Shown here in pieces: positions 54,957 through 64,000 of a stretch of 64,000 bases of DNA; positions within the stretch are counted from its first letter, which is position 1; each line of letters starts with the position of its first letter. Where the stretch lies: assembly GCA_037176725.1 (NCBI GenBank), contig JAZBRS010000060.1, forward strand, positions 56,448,001 to 56,512,000, written 5' to 3'. Both the position numbers and the translations under genes were made by a program. The notes under the pieces were generated by a model. It ran no database searches, was not told where the DNA came from, and was given only the letters and a program-made list of their open reading frames with translations. Source of the stretch: Posidonia oceanica (Eukaryota; Streptophyta; Magnoliopsida; Alismatales; Posidoniaceae).

Positions 54957-55096
54957 ATGTCCAGTTTGGAATTTATATCGAGAGAAAATGTTTCGGATAT
55001 TGTCGTCATAGCATCTTTAGCAGTCTTCTGTGTTAAATCTAGTGCTCCAGAAATAATAGTTGTTTCATCATGTGTTAGTTCACCACCCTTCCCTGC
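54957..55096 (-). CDS. CNNM/DUF21-CBS protein, 140-nt exon with DUF21 end and CBS1 start
   Basis: Acceptor TTTTCTTAG and donor GTACGT bracket 46 codons plus two bases: [20 protein letters not shown], then [20 protein letters not shown] and [23 protein letters not shown] is nearly invariant in plant CBSDUF proteins and ends the acidic-helix region after the membrane domain. The family usually has AMTPIS; here it is AMTTIS. Upstream exons coding the four-helix DUF21 membrane part are expected beyond the right edge of the window. Confidence 0.94.
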
Positions 55097-55336
55097 CTAA
55101 GAAAATTAAGAAACTGTGAACATCCACAGAAATACGTCATGACATACCAAAAAAAATCATGGCTTGGTTATCATTGTACAATGTTCTAGAGATAGAACAC
55201 ATAGAATATGGCATACACCGATAATACATTTCCATTCTATTGCATAAGGTGGCATCTTGATAATATATACACATATATCAGATTGTCTTGTTTAAAATGA
55301 AAATAAAATTTTATCATATAAAATAAGAACTTTTCT
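55097..55336. other. Intron sequence upstream of the first exon seen
   Basis: AT-rich; starts with the acceptor of the exon at 54957-55096. No further exon is visible here. Confidence 0.5.
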
Positions 55337-55473
55337 TGTTAGATCATCTGAATATGTTTTATGTTATGTGGTTATATGAATCCTTATATGAATATCCATT
55401 GTGTCCTTGTAGTCTCCTACATATAGAGGAGACAAACCCTACGTCAAGTTCAATTAATTTTTATTCTTTCACA
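55337..55473 (+). repeat. Copia 4 5' LTR
   Basis: TGTTAGATCATCTGAATATG to TATTCTTTCACA. Core words ATCCTTATATGAATATCC and CTACATATAGAGG resemble the other short Copia LTRs. Confidence 0.85.
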
Positions 55474-55479
55474 ATAACT

Positions 55480-55491
55480 TGGTACTAGAGC
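55480..55491 (+). promoter_or_regulatory. Copia 4 primer binding site
   Basis: TGGTACTAGAGC, two changes from the initiator Met-tRNA complement, six bases after the LTR. Confidence 0.7.
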
Positions 55492-55860
55492 AAGGTTACT
55501 AGAGCAGCCAACCACCACCGCCACCGCTGTCAACCAGGAGACCATTGCAGCCACTGCTGCCGCCACTGCACGACGCCACGTTTGTCCTCTTCCACCGGCA
55601 TCGTCTCCTCCTCTAGCCGTCAGCCCCTCCACCATTGCCACCACCATCTCCTTTCTTTTCTCCTTCCCACGCCGCAACTAGGAAGGGTCTAACTGCCATG
55701 GCGGTTCTGCCCATAGTGATGTTAAGACGTCTCCGCTCTTCTCATCCATCTCTCTCTCGGCCACTCAACAACGAAGTGATTCCCATTGTGTAGAGCCTTT
55801 TGCCTACTTGCTCCACAGCAATGCATATACTGTTTGTGTAGAGCATCTATCATTCTTCAT
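55492..55860 (+). other. Copia 4 leader, GC-rich
   Basis: CCACCGCCACCGCTGTC-type triplet-rich sequence (55500-55680) as in the other Copia leaders here. It gives a spurious Ala/Arg-rich frame on the minus strand. Confidence 0.6.
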
Positions 55861-56860
55861 GACTGCAACTGACAGATCCAAGCCTCCTACTGGGTCCATG
55901 TCATCAGACTACATGATGAAGAATCCACTTGGCACCACTGTAAAGCTGAGCGACACCAACTACATGATTCAGTCAACTACAAGATTTTCCCTAGTGCTCA
56001 ATAGACACTGCCTGCGACAGATGCAACATATGAGGATTGGTTGGCTATTGATTGTTGTGTTAGATTTTGGTTGATGAGGAATGAATATCCTCTTCTATTG
56101 TTTTTCTGCCCACTGCCAAGAGGATCTCGAATATGCTTCATGAACTTTATGGTCATGAAAAGAATATACCACGAGTTTTTTAACTGTATGAACAATTGTT
56201 CTCGCTTCATAAAGGTGAACAGTGACTGAGTTGTGTGTGCTATGATGGACGAGTTAGATATCCATCAATCGTCTTTAATTTGTTCAAGCTAAAGGAATAT
56301 CATGAGGTACTTACCTTGACCAAGTTTATGTCTTCTCTTTGTCTCAACATCAATAGCCAGATCCGTGACCAAGTCTTCGGAAGCAACTCTGTTCAGTCGC
56401 TATTGTCGACTTTCTCCTAAGATCTAGGCGTCTCCACAACCACATCATCTTCCACTTCAGTAGTTAGGTCAGTCAATCAGTCTATGCCTGTTACCTGTCC
56501 GTCACCGTCAAGACTTAGGGGAGATCGTAGAGAAGGAAAAAAATGTGTTCATTGTGGGAGAACCAATCATGCATCAGAAAATGTTGGAAAAAGTTTGCAA
56601 AGCCTGCGTGGCACAAATGATGATTGGTGATGATGACTCCTCTACCCCACCGCCGATACAATCTGCTTCTGTTTCTCCTGCTGTTCACATTACTCACATA
56701 GGTAGAGTAGGACTATTTTCTGCAGCTTCAGGCAGATCAAGCTCCACGATAGGTACTCAAAATCCCTTTATTTCATTGTCTAGTACATCCTCTATTCTCT
56801 GTTTCCACTGCTGATGGCAGCGAGTCTCCTGTTAGAGGAAGAGTTGTCAAAGCTTCTCCT
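55860..56860 (+). pseudogene. Copia 4 gag remnant
   Basis: NPLGTTVKLSDTNYMIQS matches the gag N-terminal motif; EYHEVLTLTKFMSSLC and SQIRDQVFGSN follow, then CVHCGRTNHASENV at about 56545, a zinc knuckle with its last Cys lost. Frames change several times. Confidence 0.8.
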
Positions 56861-58300
56861 CATCTATCTCCAAAAATGTTTTGTTCGTGCCTAAATTTTC
56901 AGTGAATTTGTTGTCTATTACTAAGATAACAAAATCTCAAAACTAGTATATGATATTGTTCCCCTATCATTGTACCTTTGAGGATCTACAGACTGAGAGG
57001 ATTACTGGGAAAAGGATTTATTTGGGCCATGAACGGCACATACCTACTGGACCGTGAGGACACTCCCAAGTTTCCTGCCACTTCTACATCTATTTTAGAA
57101 TTCCCTTTCCTGTGGTATTATCGATTGGATCATCCATCACTTTTGAAACTTCAACAGACTCTACCTTGGCTGTCGTTATCTCTTTTTGATTGTGAGACTA
57201 GAATTTATTCAACATGAGGTGGAGAGTTTTCTTCTACGGGTATCATCCATCAAACCTTATACCTCTCAACAGGACGGGGTTGTTAAGAGGAAACATCACC
57301 ACATTCTTAATGTTGCCTGCACTCTCTTGATACAAATGAAGGTACCAAACTAGTTGTTCTGATTAATAGGACCCCGTCAACATTCTACATGGAGACATTC
57401 CTTTTGGAGATTGTGTTCTGATCACCCAATTTTACACTTGCCACCTAGAGTATTTAGTAGTGTCTATTTTATGCAGGTTCTAACTCTTGGTCTTCATAAA
57501 TTGTGTCCTAGAATACTGAAGTGTGTTTTTTGTAGGCTGCTATAGAACTCAAAAGTGGTATAGGTGCTATGATCCCACTTCTAGGAAGTACTTGACTTCT
57601 ACTAATGTCACATTCTTTGAGTTCACACTTTATTTTGATTCTATGCAAACCACTCAAGGCGCTAGCATATCCTTGATGTCACACAAACATATCCTTGATG
57701 TCACACGTACTCTCATGTAACAAATGAATGTTCCTAAATACCTCTGATGCAGTCTTAACTGCCTCCTATCTCATCAATAGGATGCCCTTAGCTGCCCTTC
57801 ATGATGATATACCTTTTTGAAGACTATCCGGATCTTCCTTTTTTTCACCTATCTCCCTGAGTCTTTGAATGTGTTTGTTTTGTGCAAGACTTATCTCCTA
57901 GTCTCAACAAACTATCCTCTCGTTCTTTCAAGTGTCTTTGTGGAGTACTCCTGAACTCAAAAGGAATATCAATGTTATAATTCAACTACTAGGTGATATT
58001 TCACTTCTACCGATGCCACCTTTTTTGAATCCATACCTTATTTTGCATCTACTTCTTCCACGGAGGTCCAAACTATTGTTCCTCTTACCACTACCGTTAA
58101 GAGTTCTATTATTAAGGGTGCCTCAAGCACTTCTGGTGCTTCTATAGCACCCCCTTGTCCTTTGCAGGTCTACACTCATTGCCCTCGAGAACAGCCACAA
58201 GATCATGCTCCAATCAATAACACTCCTACGCCTGCACATCCTAACATTTCAGATCTTGATCTTCCTATTACTCTCCATAAGGGTAAATGATTTGTTACTA
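56861..58300 (+). pseudogene. Copia 4 protease end and integrase, partly duplicated
   Basis: FVPKFSVNLLSITKITKSQN is the protease end. WYYRLDHPSLLKLQQTLPWL is the zinc domain. The stretch SQQDGVVKRKHHHILNVACT starts the last integrase part at about 57265; the same part starts again at 57685 (KHILDVTRTLM). Both copies run on to an STNVTFFE / STDATFFE motif. Linker PLQVYTHCPREQPQ begins at 58156. Many stops. Confidence 0.8.
57291..58050 (+). repeat. Diverged tandem duplication of the Copia 4 integrase end, period about 394 bp
   Basis: Copy 1 at 57291-57680 and copy 2 at 57685-58050 both encode the stretch from HILxV to TFFE. At the border a perfect short repeat CATATCCTTGATGTCACAC occurs at 57667 and 57688. 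The two copies are clearly diverged, so either the duplication is old or two related templates were joined. Confidence 0.7.
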
Positions 58301-58713
58301 CTCATCTTATTTCATAGTTTTTTCATATGATCGCCTTATCCAATTCCTTTGAGTCCATTCCTAGGAACTACATAGAGACTATGCAAGTACCGCATTGGTA
58401 AACTACTATGGACAAGAAGATGCATGCATTAGTATCACGAGACACTTGGACACTGATTATTCCTCCAGATGAAGCTGCAGTTGTGGGATGTAGATGGGTT
58501 TATACCATCAAATATAAACCAAATGACTCTATTGATAGGTACAAAGCACGCCTGGTTGCAAAGGACTTCACACAAACCATTGGCGTAGACCATGCTGAGA
58601 CTCTTTCTCCTATAACGAGACTGAACTCCATCCAAGTATTACCGTCTATCTCTATCAATCAAACATGGGAGCTACACCAGCTTGATATTAGAAATGTTTT
58701 TCTATATGATGAT
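58301..58713 (+). pseudogene. Copia 4 reverse transcriptase start
   Basis: MDKKMHALVSRDTWTLIIPP, GCRWVYTIKYKPNDSIDRYK and ARLVAKDFTQTIGVDHAETL are RT motifs in a frame open from 58408. It ends with LHQLDIRNVFLYDD where the LTR of Copia 5 begins. Confidence 0.9.
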
Positions 58714-58861
58714 TGTAGAAAGTAAAAGAGAAAAAAGATCTATATTATTTTGAAACTGTAGTTACATATATATAGGATATGACTAAAACCCTAGACTAGA
58801 TGGATATCCAATAACCCGATTACCTACTACAGTCCTAATACATAATATAAACTCTCTAACA
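58714..58861 (-). repeat. Copia 5 3' LTR
   Basis: On the minus strand TGTTAGAGAGTTTATATTATG to TTTTACTTTCTACA, after the polypurine tract TTGAGGGGGAG. Length 148 bp. Confidence 0.88.
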
Positions 58862-59545
58862 CTCCCCCTCAAGCTGGAACATATATATCTGTTATCCAGC
58901 CTGGTACATAAAGACTCAAAAACCCCTACACTCAAACCTTTAGTGAAGATATTAACTAACTGCTCTGATGACTGAGTGTAGGACATAGAAATAACTCCTT
59001 TCATTACCATGTCTCGCACATAATGACAGTCAACCTCTATGTGCTTTGTACGCTCATCAACATCATCTCACAAGTCGTCTAAGCCATTGATTTGTACTCT
59101 ACCTCTACACTGAATCGAGACACTACATTCTACTTCTTACTACGCCAAGTGACAAGATTGCCTCCTACACATGTGCAGAAACCTGACGTGGACTTCCTAT
59201 CTCCTCGATCTCCTGCATATCTTGAATCTAAGTAGACCTTAATCTTTATATGACCATTCCTCCTGTAAACTAAGCCTTTTTCCTGGAACACCCTTGACAT
59301 AGGCAAGAACGCGTAAAGCCCCAGTCTAGTGTACTCTTCTGGATTTATGCATGAACTGACTCAGTAAACTGACTGTATAGGAGATATCTGACCGAGTCAC
59401 TGTCAAATATATAAGTTTCCCGATCAGTTGTCTGTACTGACTAAGGTCCTCTAGTAGCTCTGAAGTGGTATCCCAGAAGGATGACGTCCGCTCAATAGGA
59501 GTACTCTCTGACTTACACCCCAAAAGTACTGTTTCCTGGAGGAGG
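58862..59545 (-). pseudogene. Copia 5 RNase H
   Basis: At 59523-59326 [39 protein letters not shown] and SLLSQFMHKSRRVH are the RT-RNase H link. RNase H motifs DRGDRKSTSG-like and SRFSVEVEYKSMA-like sequence are visible at 59230-59080 in broken frames. VISMSYTQSSEQLVNIFTKG at 58990-58920 is the C-terminal end. Confidence 0.85.
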
Positions 59546-60500
59546 TCAAGGACATACTTTCTCTAAGATAGTGTCATTTTTCCATTAACATAGACAAACT
59601 CAATGTCCAGAAAGTATCTCGGTTTTCCCATATCCTTAGTGACAAAGTGTGTCCTAAGGTGCTCTTTTATTTCTTCAACGTCCTTTGCATCACTGCCTGT
59701 CACCAAGATATCATCAACATAGACTACGAGAAGCACACATCCACGGACAGTCTTCCTATAGAAGACAGAGTGATTAACAGCATATCTCTGAAATCCTGCC
59801 ACCATAACTACTTGACTCAATTTATCAAACCAAGCACAGAAACTCTATTTTAAACCATAAATTGCCTTGTTCAGTCTACATACTCGATCCTCTCCTTGAG
59901 CAACATACCGTGGAGATTGCTCTATAAGCACAGAATCTGTCAGATCAACGTATACAAAAGTATTCTTGACATCCAACTAGCACATCACCAAAGAATTATT
60001 TACGGCAATAGACAGAATAACTCGAATGGAGTTGAGACGGGCAATAGGGAAAAAGTCTCCTCATAGTCAATACTATATGTCTAAGTGAATCCTCGAGCAA
60101 CCAAACGGGCTTTGTATCGATCGACGGTGCCGTTTGCCTTATACTTGACTATGTATACCCATCTGCAGGTGACTATGGTGGCTCCGACAGGATGGGTCAC
60201 CAACTCCCAAGTGTCACGAGCTGTTAGTGCAGCTATCTCCTCATCCATAACTGCCTTCCACTGAGGAAGTAATAGTGCCTCCTGATGATTCCTAGAAACA
60301 GACTTAGAAGAGATAGACAAGACAAAACTACAGAAACGATGATGAACAGAGTCATAAGAAACAAAATGGGATACGGATGAGTGGTGGAAGAACGGGTACC
60401 TTTTCAAAGTACAATGGGAAGATAAGAATCATTTGAGGATGGATTTGCATTCGCGGAGGAGTTTAGTTCTGTTGTTAGAGGCTCTTAGGTTGGCTGGTGG
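59546..60500 (-). pseudogene. Copia 5 reverse transcriptase
   Basis: At 60407-60081 FVSYDSVHHRFCSFVLSIS, WKAVMDEEIAALTARDTWEL, CRWVYIVKYKANGTVDRYKA and RLVARGFT open the RT domain. After several frame changes YVDDILVTGSDAKDVEEIKE carries the catalytic YVDD at about 59720, followed by VTKDMGKPRYFLDIEF. Confidence 0.9.
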
Positions 60501-60852
60501 CGACGATATACCTGCAAAGGACGAGAAAACTCCTTACTGACAGTACGGGGGTCGATGGCTCAACAACGGACGGGAGGGGAAGACACTCAACATCGAGTGT
60601 AGAACTATTTGAATAACTCTGGGATTCAAAAAAGGTGACATCGGCAGACACAAAATATCACTGGTGGAACAATGGAAATACCGGTAATCCCTTTAAGTTC
60701 GAGAATAACCAACAAAAATACACTTGATTGATCTAGGAGAGACAGATCCTGAACAAAAGCAATACACCAAAAAAGGCAAGGAGTTAAAGTAAACAGATTA
60801 GTGTTTGGTCTAAGACGCCGAAGCGAGACCTCACCTCCTAAGGGAGTAAAGG
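60501..60852 (-). pseudogene. Copia 5 integrase C-terminal part
   Basis: TPLGGEVSLRRLRPNTNLFT and CIAFVQDLS give the integrase end. The reading continues directly, after removal of the solo LTR and one AAAGG, from the segment at 63569-63910 (NRMSF to TPLGG). Confidence 0.88.
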
Positions 60853-63568
60853 TGTAACATCTGGGAATCATTCCCTTGTAATTACACAATTTAATGAATT
60901 CCTATATTTGTGGACGGATGTTATTGGCCTCGTGAGTCCCACTTGTGATTGTTTATGGACTCCACCTGTGGTTTGCTATGGACTCCACTTGTGTTTGTTG
61001 TAGACCCCACTTATGCTTGTATGGGTCCAACTTGTGGTTTGTTGTGGACCCCATTTGTATTATCGTGGGCCCCACTTATGGTGGTTGGTGGGACCAGGTG
61101 GTGGTTTGGTCCTTGTTCTTATTCTTTTTGCATTTTGGTCCCTATCTTTTGTATTCGTGCCATTTCCTAATTCTTCGGGGAATGTCATGCAATTTACCCA
61201 ACATCTTACTGTACTTCGACCCACGTGACACTATGCAGGTGCGTTTCGTCGGTTGGTGAAGGTGCGAGATTTGTGCTTTTCGCGGAAACGGCGAGCACTG
61301 TGCACTTTTTCTCAGCGTTAAATTACGTGGTTTCTTCCTTCACATCCTCACGCACCTCCTCCTTTCTTTCTTTCTTTTCTTTTCCTAACTCTCTCTCTCT
61401 CTTTCTTTCTCTCTCGCACACACACATTTCCCCCCCATTCACTACTTTATTTTCTTTTCTTCCCCCCCATCAACCGCATTCTTCCCCCATCTTCCTCCCT
61501 CACTCGTGTGCTTTCTCCCCCTCCACCTCCCCTGTCTCCTTCCCTTTCCCCCTCCACCTCATCTCCCTGCAACCCTCCTCCCCCTCTCGTCTCACCCTCT
61601 TCCTCCCTCTCTCTACCATCTCCACTCCCCCACCATCTCCTCTCCCCCTACATTACCCCCTCACCCTCCCCATCTCCCTTCCTCCTCTTCTTCCTCCTCC
61701 CGTCCCAGTTCCTGTGCCCTAGCTCCAGCGGAGGCGAGGCTTACTCCTCCTCCACCTCTCCCCCTCCTCACCCATCTCTCCTCCTCCATCTCCTCCTCCC
61801 TTTCCCCTCTTTCCCCTTTGCTGTTGGGTTCAACGGTGGCTGTTCGACAGTGGCGGCGCGTGGTGGCGTATGACGGTGGCACAGAGACTCTGGCCTTCAC
61901 CCCGGTGGAGCGGCGGGCCTGAGTGCAGTGCGTGGAATCAGTTTCGGCGGAGGATCGCCAGAATTGGCGGCGGATCGCCGGAAAACAGTGAGTTTCTCCA
62001 CTGTCCAAGGTACACGTTCTGCCTCCCTAGCTCCATTTTCGCCAAAAATTATAGAATTGTGTTCCTTGCCATGATTATATATTATAGTACAAATTTGATA
62101 ATTTTTAGAGATTTATTGGTATTTTTTAGGTAAATTATTTGACCTATATGGTTTATATGCATATACTGTGTTTTTTCGTATTTTCTGTGAGCCATGGGCT
62201 ATAGAATGGTTTGATTATGGTTTGGTTGTGTTCCTTACTCAATTCTGGTCGTTTTGGTATATTATATGCTATTTTTAGTAACTTGTGTAAGAAATTTTGG
62301 TTTAAACGCAAATAGGGTATTTTTTTTCTATCAGTCCCTGAAACGACATGCCGTTTTTGATCGACATTCTGACCCCATTTAGGGGGAGTATGTTAGATTA
62401 AAGTTTTAATTGTTTTTAATCTTGCTTATACATGTGAATGTGTTGTGACTTATTCAAAGATTTTAGATGTGATTTTTGGTAATTTAGGAAAATATTTTCA
62501 AAAAAAATTTTGAGTAAAATCATAGGTGTTTTGTAAATATTTTGCCGAGATTTTTCTGTGACCGAAGTTTGGGAGTCGTGTGGTTTGGATACGGAGACGC
62601 GACGGCGTTCCTACTTCGCCTGGGTTGAGGTTCAGGGGTCGGAGTGCCATCTATACCTAGCGGTATCGTGGCAACGAACTCGAGAGATATATACTCCTGC
62701 GTAGCTAGGCGTGATATCCTAACCGCTACGGGCACCAAGACTCGCCTTCTTGTTTGGATGCTGACTGAGCCTAGGGGTGAAGAACCTCTAGTGGTTCGAA
62801 ACACCGAGCTTTTGAACGCCGATTTGTTGCATGCCCTGTGGTTTGTCTCGAGTGTAGGCCGCTTTCTCTACTGGGAATTGCTTTTTGAGACGTCTCTGAT
62901 GTGAGATGCCGTGACCGGCACACTCTTCCACAGGGCGAGTGTCCGTGGCAGTGCAATGAGTTGCAGAGGTGAGTCCCTGGCTACTGCTTGAGGCCAGGTC
63001 GGTTACTGGGGCGCCAGGCAACACGACTAGTTGGTTTTCTTTTATGTCCGTGTTGGATCACGCTTGTTTTGTTTGGACCGTAGTGGACCTCGAGCTTGCC
63101 TGTTTTATGGCATTGAACTTCTGTGGAGTTTTGGCCCAGTGGACCCCGCTTTGAGTAGTTTTGGACCGATGGACCCCGTTTTGAATTAAAGAGCTTTGTT
63201 TTGTTTCTGGTTTTTCGGTTTAGTTTTTTGGACTTTGGGAGAGTTATTTTATTATTATAAAATGCTTATGTAGGCTCAGATTTGGGGTTTTGACTGGTTT
63301 TATGCCGTATCGTTGTTTTTACGAGGTGTGTGCTGGGTGACAATTTCTAGTCACTCACGTGTGTTTTATTGTGTTTTTAGTTACAGGTGCAGATAATTAG
63401 CTGATTTGGAGTCATAATGCATATAGTCGGAGTCACGTAGTTGTCCACTGCAGATTCCTGGCACATATTCTTGTTGTTTAACCCATAATTTATTGTAATT
63501 GTCGTAATTAATTAAGTTTTAATTTGTTGGGCTTTTGGAATGTGTTGGTGGCGACTCGAGTCATTAGA
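60853..63568 (+). mobile_element. Solo LTR C of the long-LTR family, 2.7 kb, perfect target duplication
   Basis: It starts TGTAACATCTGGG and ends GAGTCATTAGA (decayed GTTACA). Flanks AAAGG at 60848-60852 and 63569-63573 are identical and the Copia 5 integrase is in frame around it. It shares with the LTR at 29933 the ATCGTGGCAACGA..GTGATATCC motif, GTCCGTGGCAGTGCA, TCACTCACGTGTG and the acceptor-like TTACAG|GTGCAG near the end. It has a 490-nt pyrimidine-rich tract. Confidence 0.88.
61331..61820 (+). repeat. Pyrimidine-rich tract of about 490 nt
   Basis: Almost only C and T on the plus strand with C5-C8 runs and CTCTCT repeats. It lies where the other long LTRs have their shorter pyrimidine-rich leader, before a donor-like CA|GTGAGT at 61988. 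It produces long false open frames of Pro, Ser and Leu. Confidence 0.9.
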
Positions 63569-63910
63569 AAAGGACATCCTATTTATGAGATAGGTAGCAA
63601 TGAGGACAGCATCGGACCAAAGGTATTTGGGAACCTGCATGTGGGTCATGATGGTGTAAGTAACATCTAAGATATGTCTATGTTTGCACTCAGCAACTCC
63701 ATTTTGTTGAGAGGTGTGAGAACATGTAGTTTGATGTATAATATCCAATGATGCACAATAAGATTCAACCCTGGATTGAACAAATTCAAGAGCATTATTA
63801 GTGCACAAACATTTTGATGTAACATCAAATTGATTCTTTATTTCTGTAATAAAAGATTTGAGTACATCATAAATATGACCACGATCTTTAAGCAAATATA
63901 CCCAAGACAC
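63569..63910 (-). pseudogene. Copia 5 integrase core
   Basis: Reads WVYLLKDRGHIYDVLKSFIT, CTNNALEFVQSRVESYCASL (second catalytic Asp changed to Asn in the TDNALEF motif), HTSQQNGVAECKHRHILDVT with the Glu position, and VPKYLWSDAVLIATYLINRM. The first Asp motif lies at about 63960 to the right. Confidence 0.88.
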
Positions 63911-64000
63911 TCGAGAGAAATCATTAATAAAAACAATGTAATAGCGATGACCTCACACAAACGGAACTCTAACAGGACCTAGATATCACAATGGACTAAC

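Larger units (their letters stand above)
2296..55096 (-). other. CNNM/DUF21-CBS gene, 3' portion (seven exons over 52.8 kb)
   Basis: Seven exons on the minus strand read as one protein of about 339 residues in the window: end of the DUF21 region, CBS1, CBS2 and a Ser/Pro-rich tail. Exons (5' to 3'): 55096-54957, 54882-54795, 21264-21191, 4039-3867, 3712-3474, 2677-2631, 2560-2305. Phases match at every junction and all introns are GT-AG. Known for the family: CNNM/CorC proteins are membrane proteins handling divalent cations, and plant members (CBSDUF, also MGR) are linked to magnesium transport. Inferred: an expressed gene whose introns filled with transposons. The N-terminal transmembrane exons are outside the window. 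A transcribed pseudogene cannot be excluded, but no stop was seen in the exons. Confidence 0.88.
55337..58713 (+). mobile_element. Copia 4: 5' LTR to reverse transcriptase, cut by Copia 5
   Basis: A 137-bp LTR (55337-55473), primer site, GC-rich leader, gag, integrase and RT start are present in plus orientation. At 58714 a minus-strand Copia LTR with TG..CA ends begins inside the RT domain (after LDIRNVFLYDD). The remaining RT and 3' LTR should lie beyond the window. Degenerate, with an internal duplication of the integrase end. Antisense to the host gene. Confidence 0.9.
58714..64000 (-). mobile_element. Copia 5: minus-strand Copia element inserted in Copia 4, itself hit by solo LTR C
   Basis: From the LTR at 58714-58861 it runs back through RNase H, RT and integrase; the integrase is split by a solo LTR (60853-63568) and goes on at 63569 to the window end. 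Left flank of its LTR is ATGAT, the expected target duplication; the other end is outside. Catalytic YVDD is intact but stops occur. Same orientation as the host gene. Confidence 0.9.

Noticed and set aside
55450..55677. Ala/Gly/Arg-rich minus-strand frame
   Set aside because: Made by the GC triplet repeats of the Copia 4 leader.
61225..62008. Several overlapping Pro/Ser- or Glu/Gly-rich open frames on both strands
   Set aside because: They are created by the pyrimidine tract of solo LTR C.
1..64000. tRNA, rRNA or organelle DNA insertions
   Set aside because: I saw no cloverleaf-like box pairs next to each other, no rRNA signature and no chloroplast or mitochondrial gene motifs; a search with a covariance model would settle it.
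55097..64000. Further DUF21 exons upstream of 55096
   Set aside because: I looked on the minus strand for the conserved membrane-domain motifs of this family and found none; the interval is Copia 4, Copia 5 and a solo LTR.

Overview
This is nuclear DNA of a flowering plant. It holds a spliced gene with plant-type GT-AG introns, Copia and Gypsy LTR retrotransposons of plant lineages (a chromovirus and a dual-RNase H Tat-clade element), plant L1-type LINE fragments and hAT-type DNA transposons. I cannot name the species. Bacterial features (operons, ribosome binding sites, CRISPR) are absent and no tRNA or rRNA genes were seen.

The most important content is a host gene hidden in the repeats. 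Seven minus-strand exons (55096-54957, 54882-54795, 21264-21191, 4039-3867, 3712-3474, 2677-2631, 2560-2305) join in frame with GT-AG borders. They encode the end of the DUF21 region, the CBS pair and most of the C-terminal tail of a CNNM/CorC-type (plant CBSDUF, MGR) membrane protein. Two introns are about 33.5 kb and 17.2 kb, while the others are 70-796 bp. The 5' exons with the DUF21 transmembrane part lie beyond the right edge. The last exon is probably beyond the left edge, or the gene ends at the stop at 2296.

Layout: 1-1010 LINE fragment; 2305-4039 clustered gene 3' exons; 4040-21190 intron with a solo Copia LTR, a degenerate Copia (Copia 1), a LINE tail, two head-to-head Copia pieces (2a, 2b), a chromodomain Gypsy (Gypsy 1) and a hAT-like element in its LTR; 21191-21264 isolated exon; 21265-54794 giant intron with a probable Gypsy LTR, then a 23-kb Tat-clade Gypsy element (Gypsy 2, 23425-46367). 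Gypsy 2 is interrupted by a non-autonomous long-LTR element (29933-42537), which itself carries a 2.85-kb hAT-like element and a 227-bp MITE. A second long-LTR family member (47205-54308) follows, split by Copia 3, which carries another MITE. Then come two exons (54795-55096) and the next intron or upstream region, with Copia 4 invaded by minus-strand Copia 5, which is invaded by a 2.7-kb solo LTR (60853-63568).

Most insertions can be ordered from terminal repeats and target-site duplications seen in the sequence. All retrotransposon coding regions carry stops or frameshifts; no intact autonomous element is present. The host exons that I could read have no stops.
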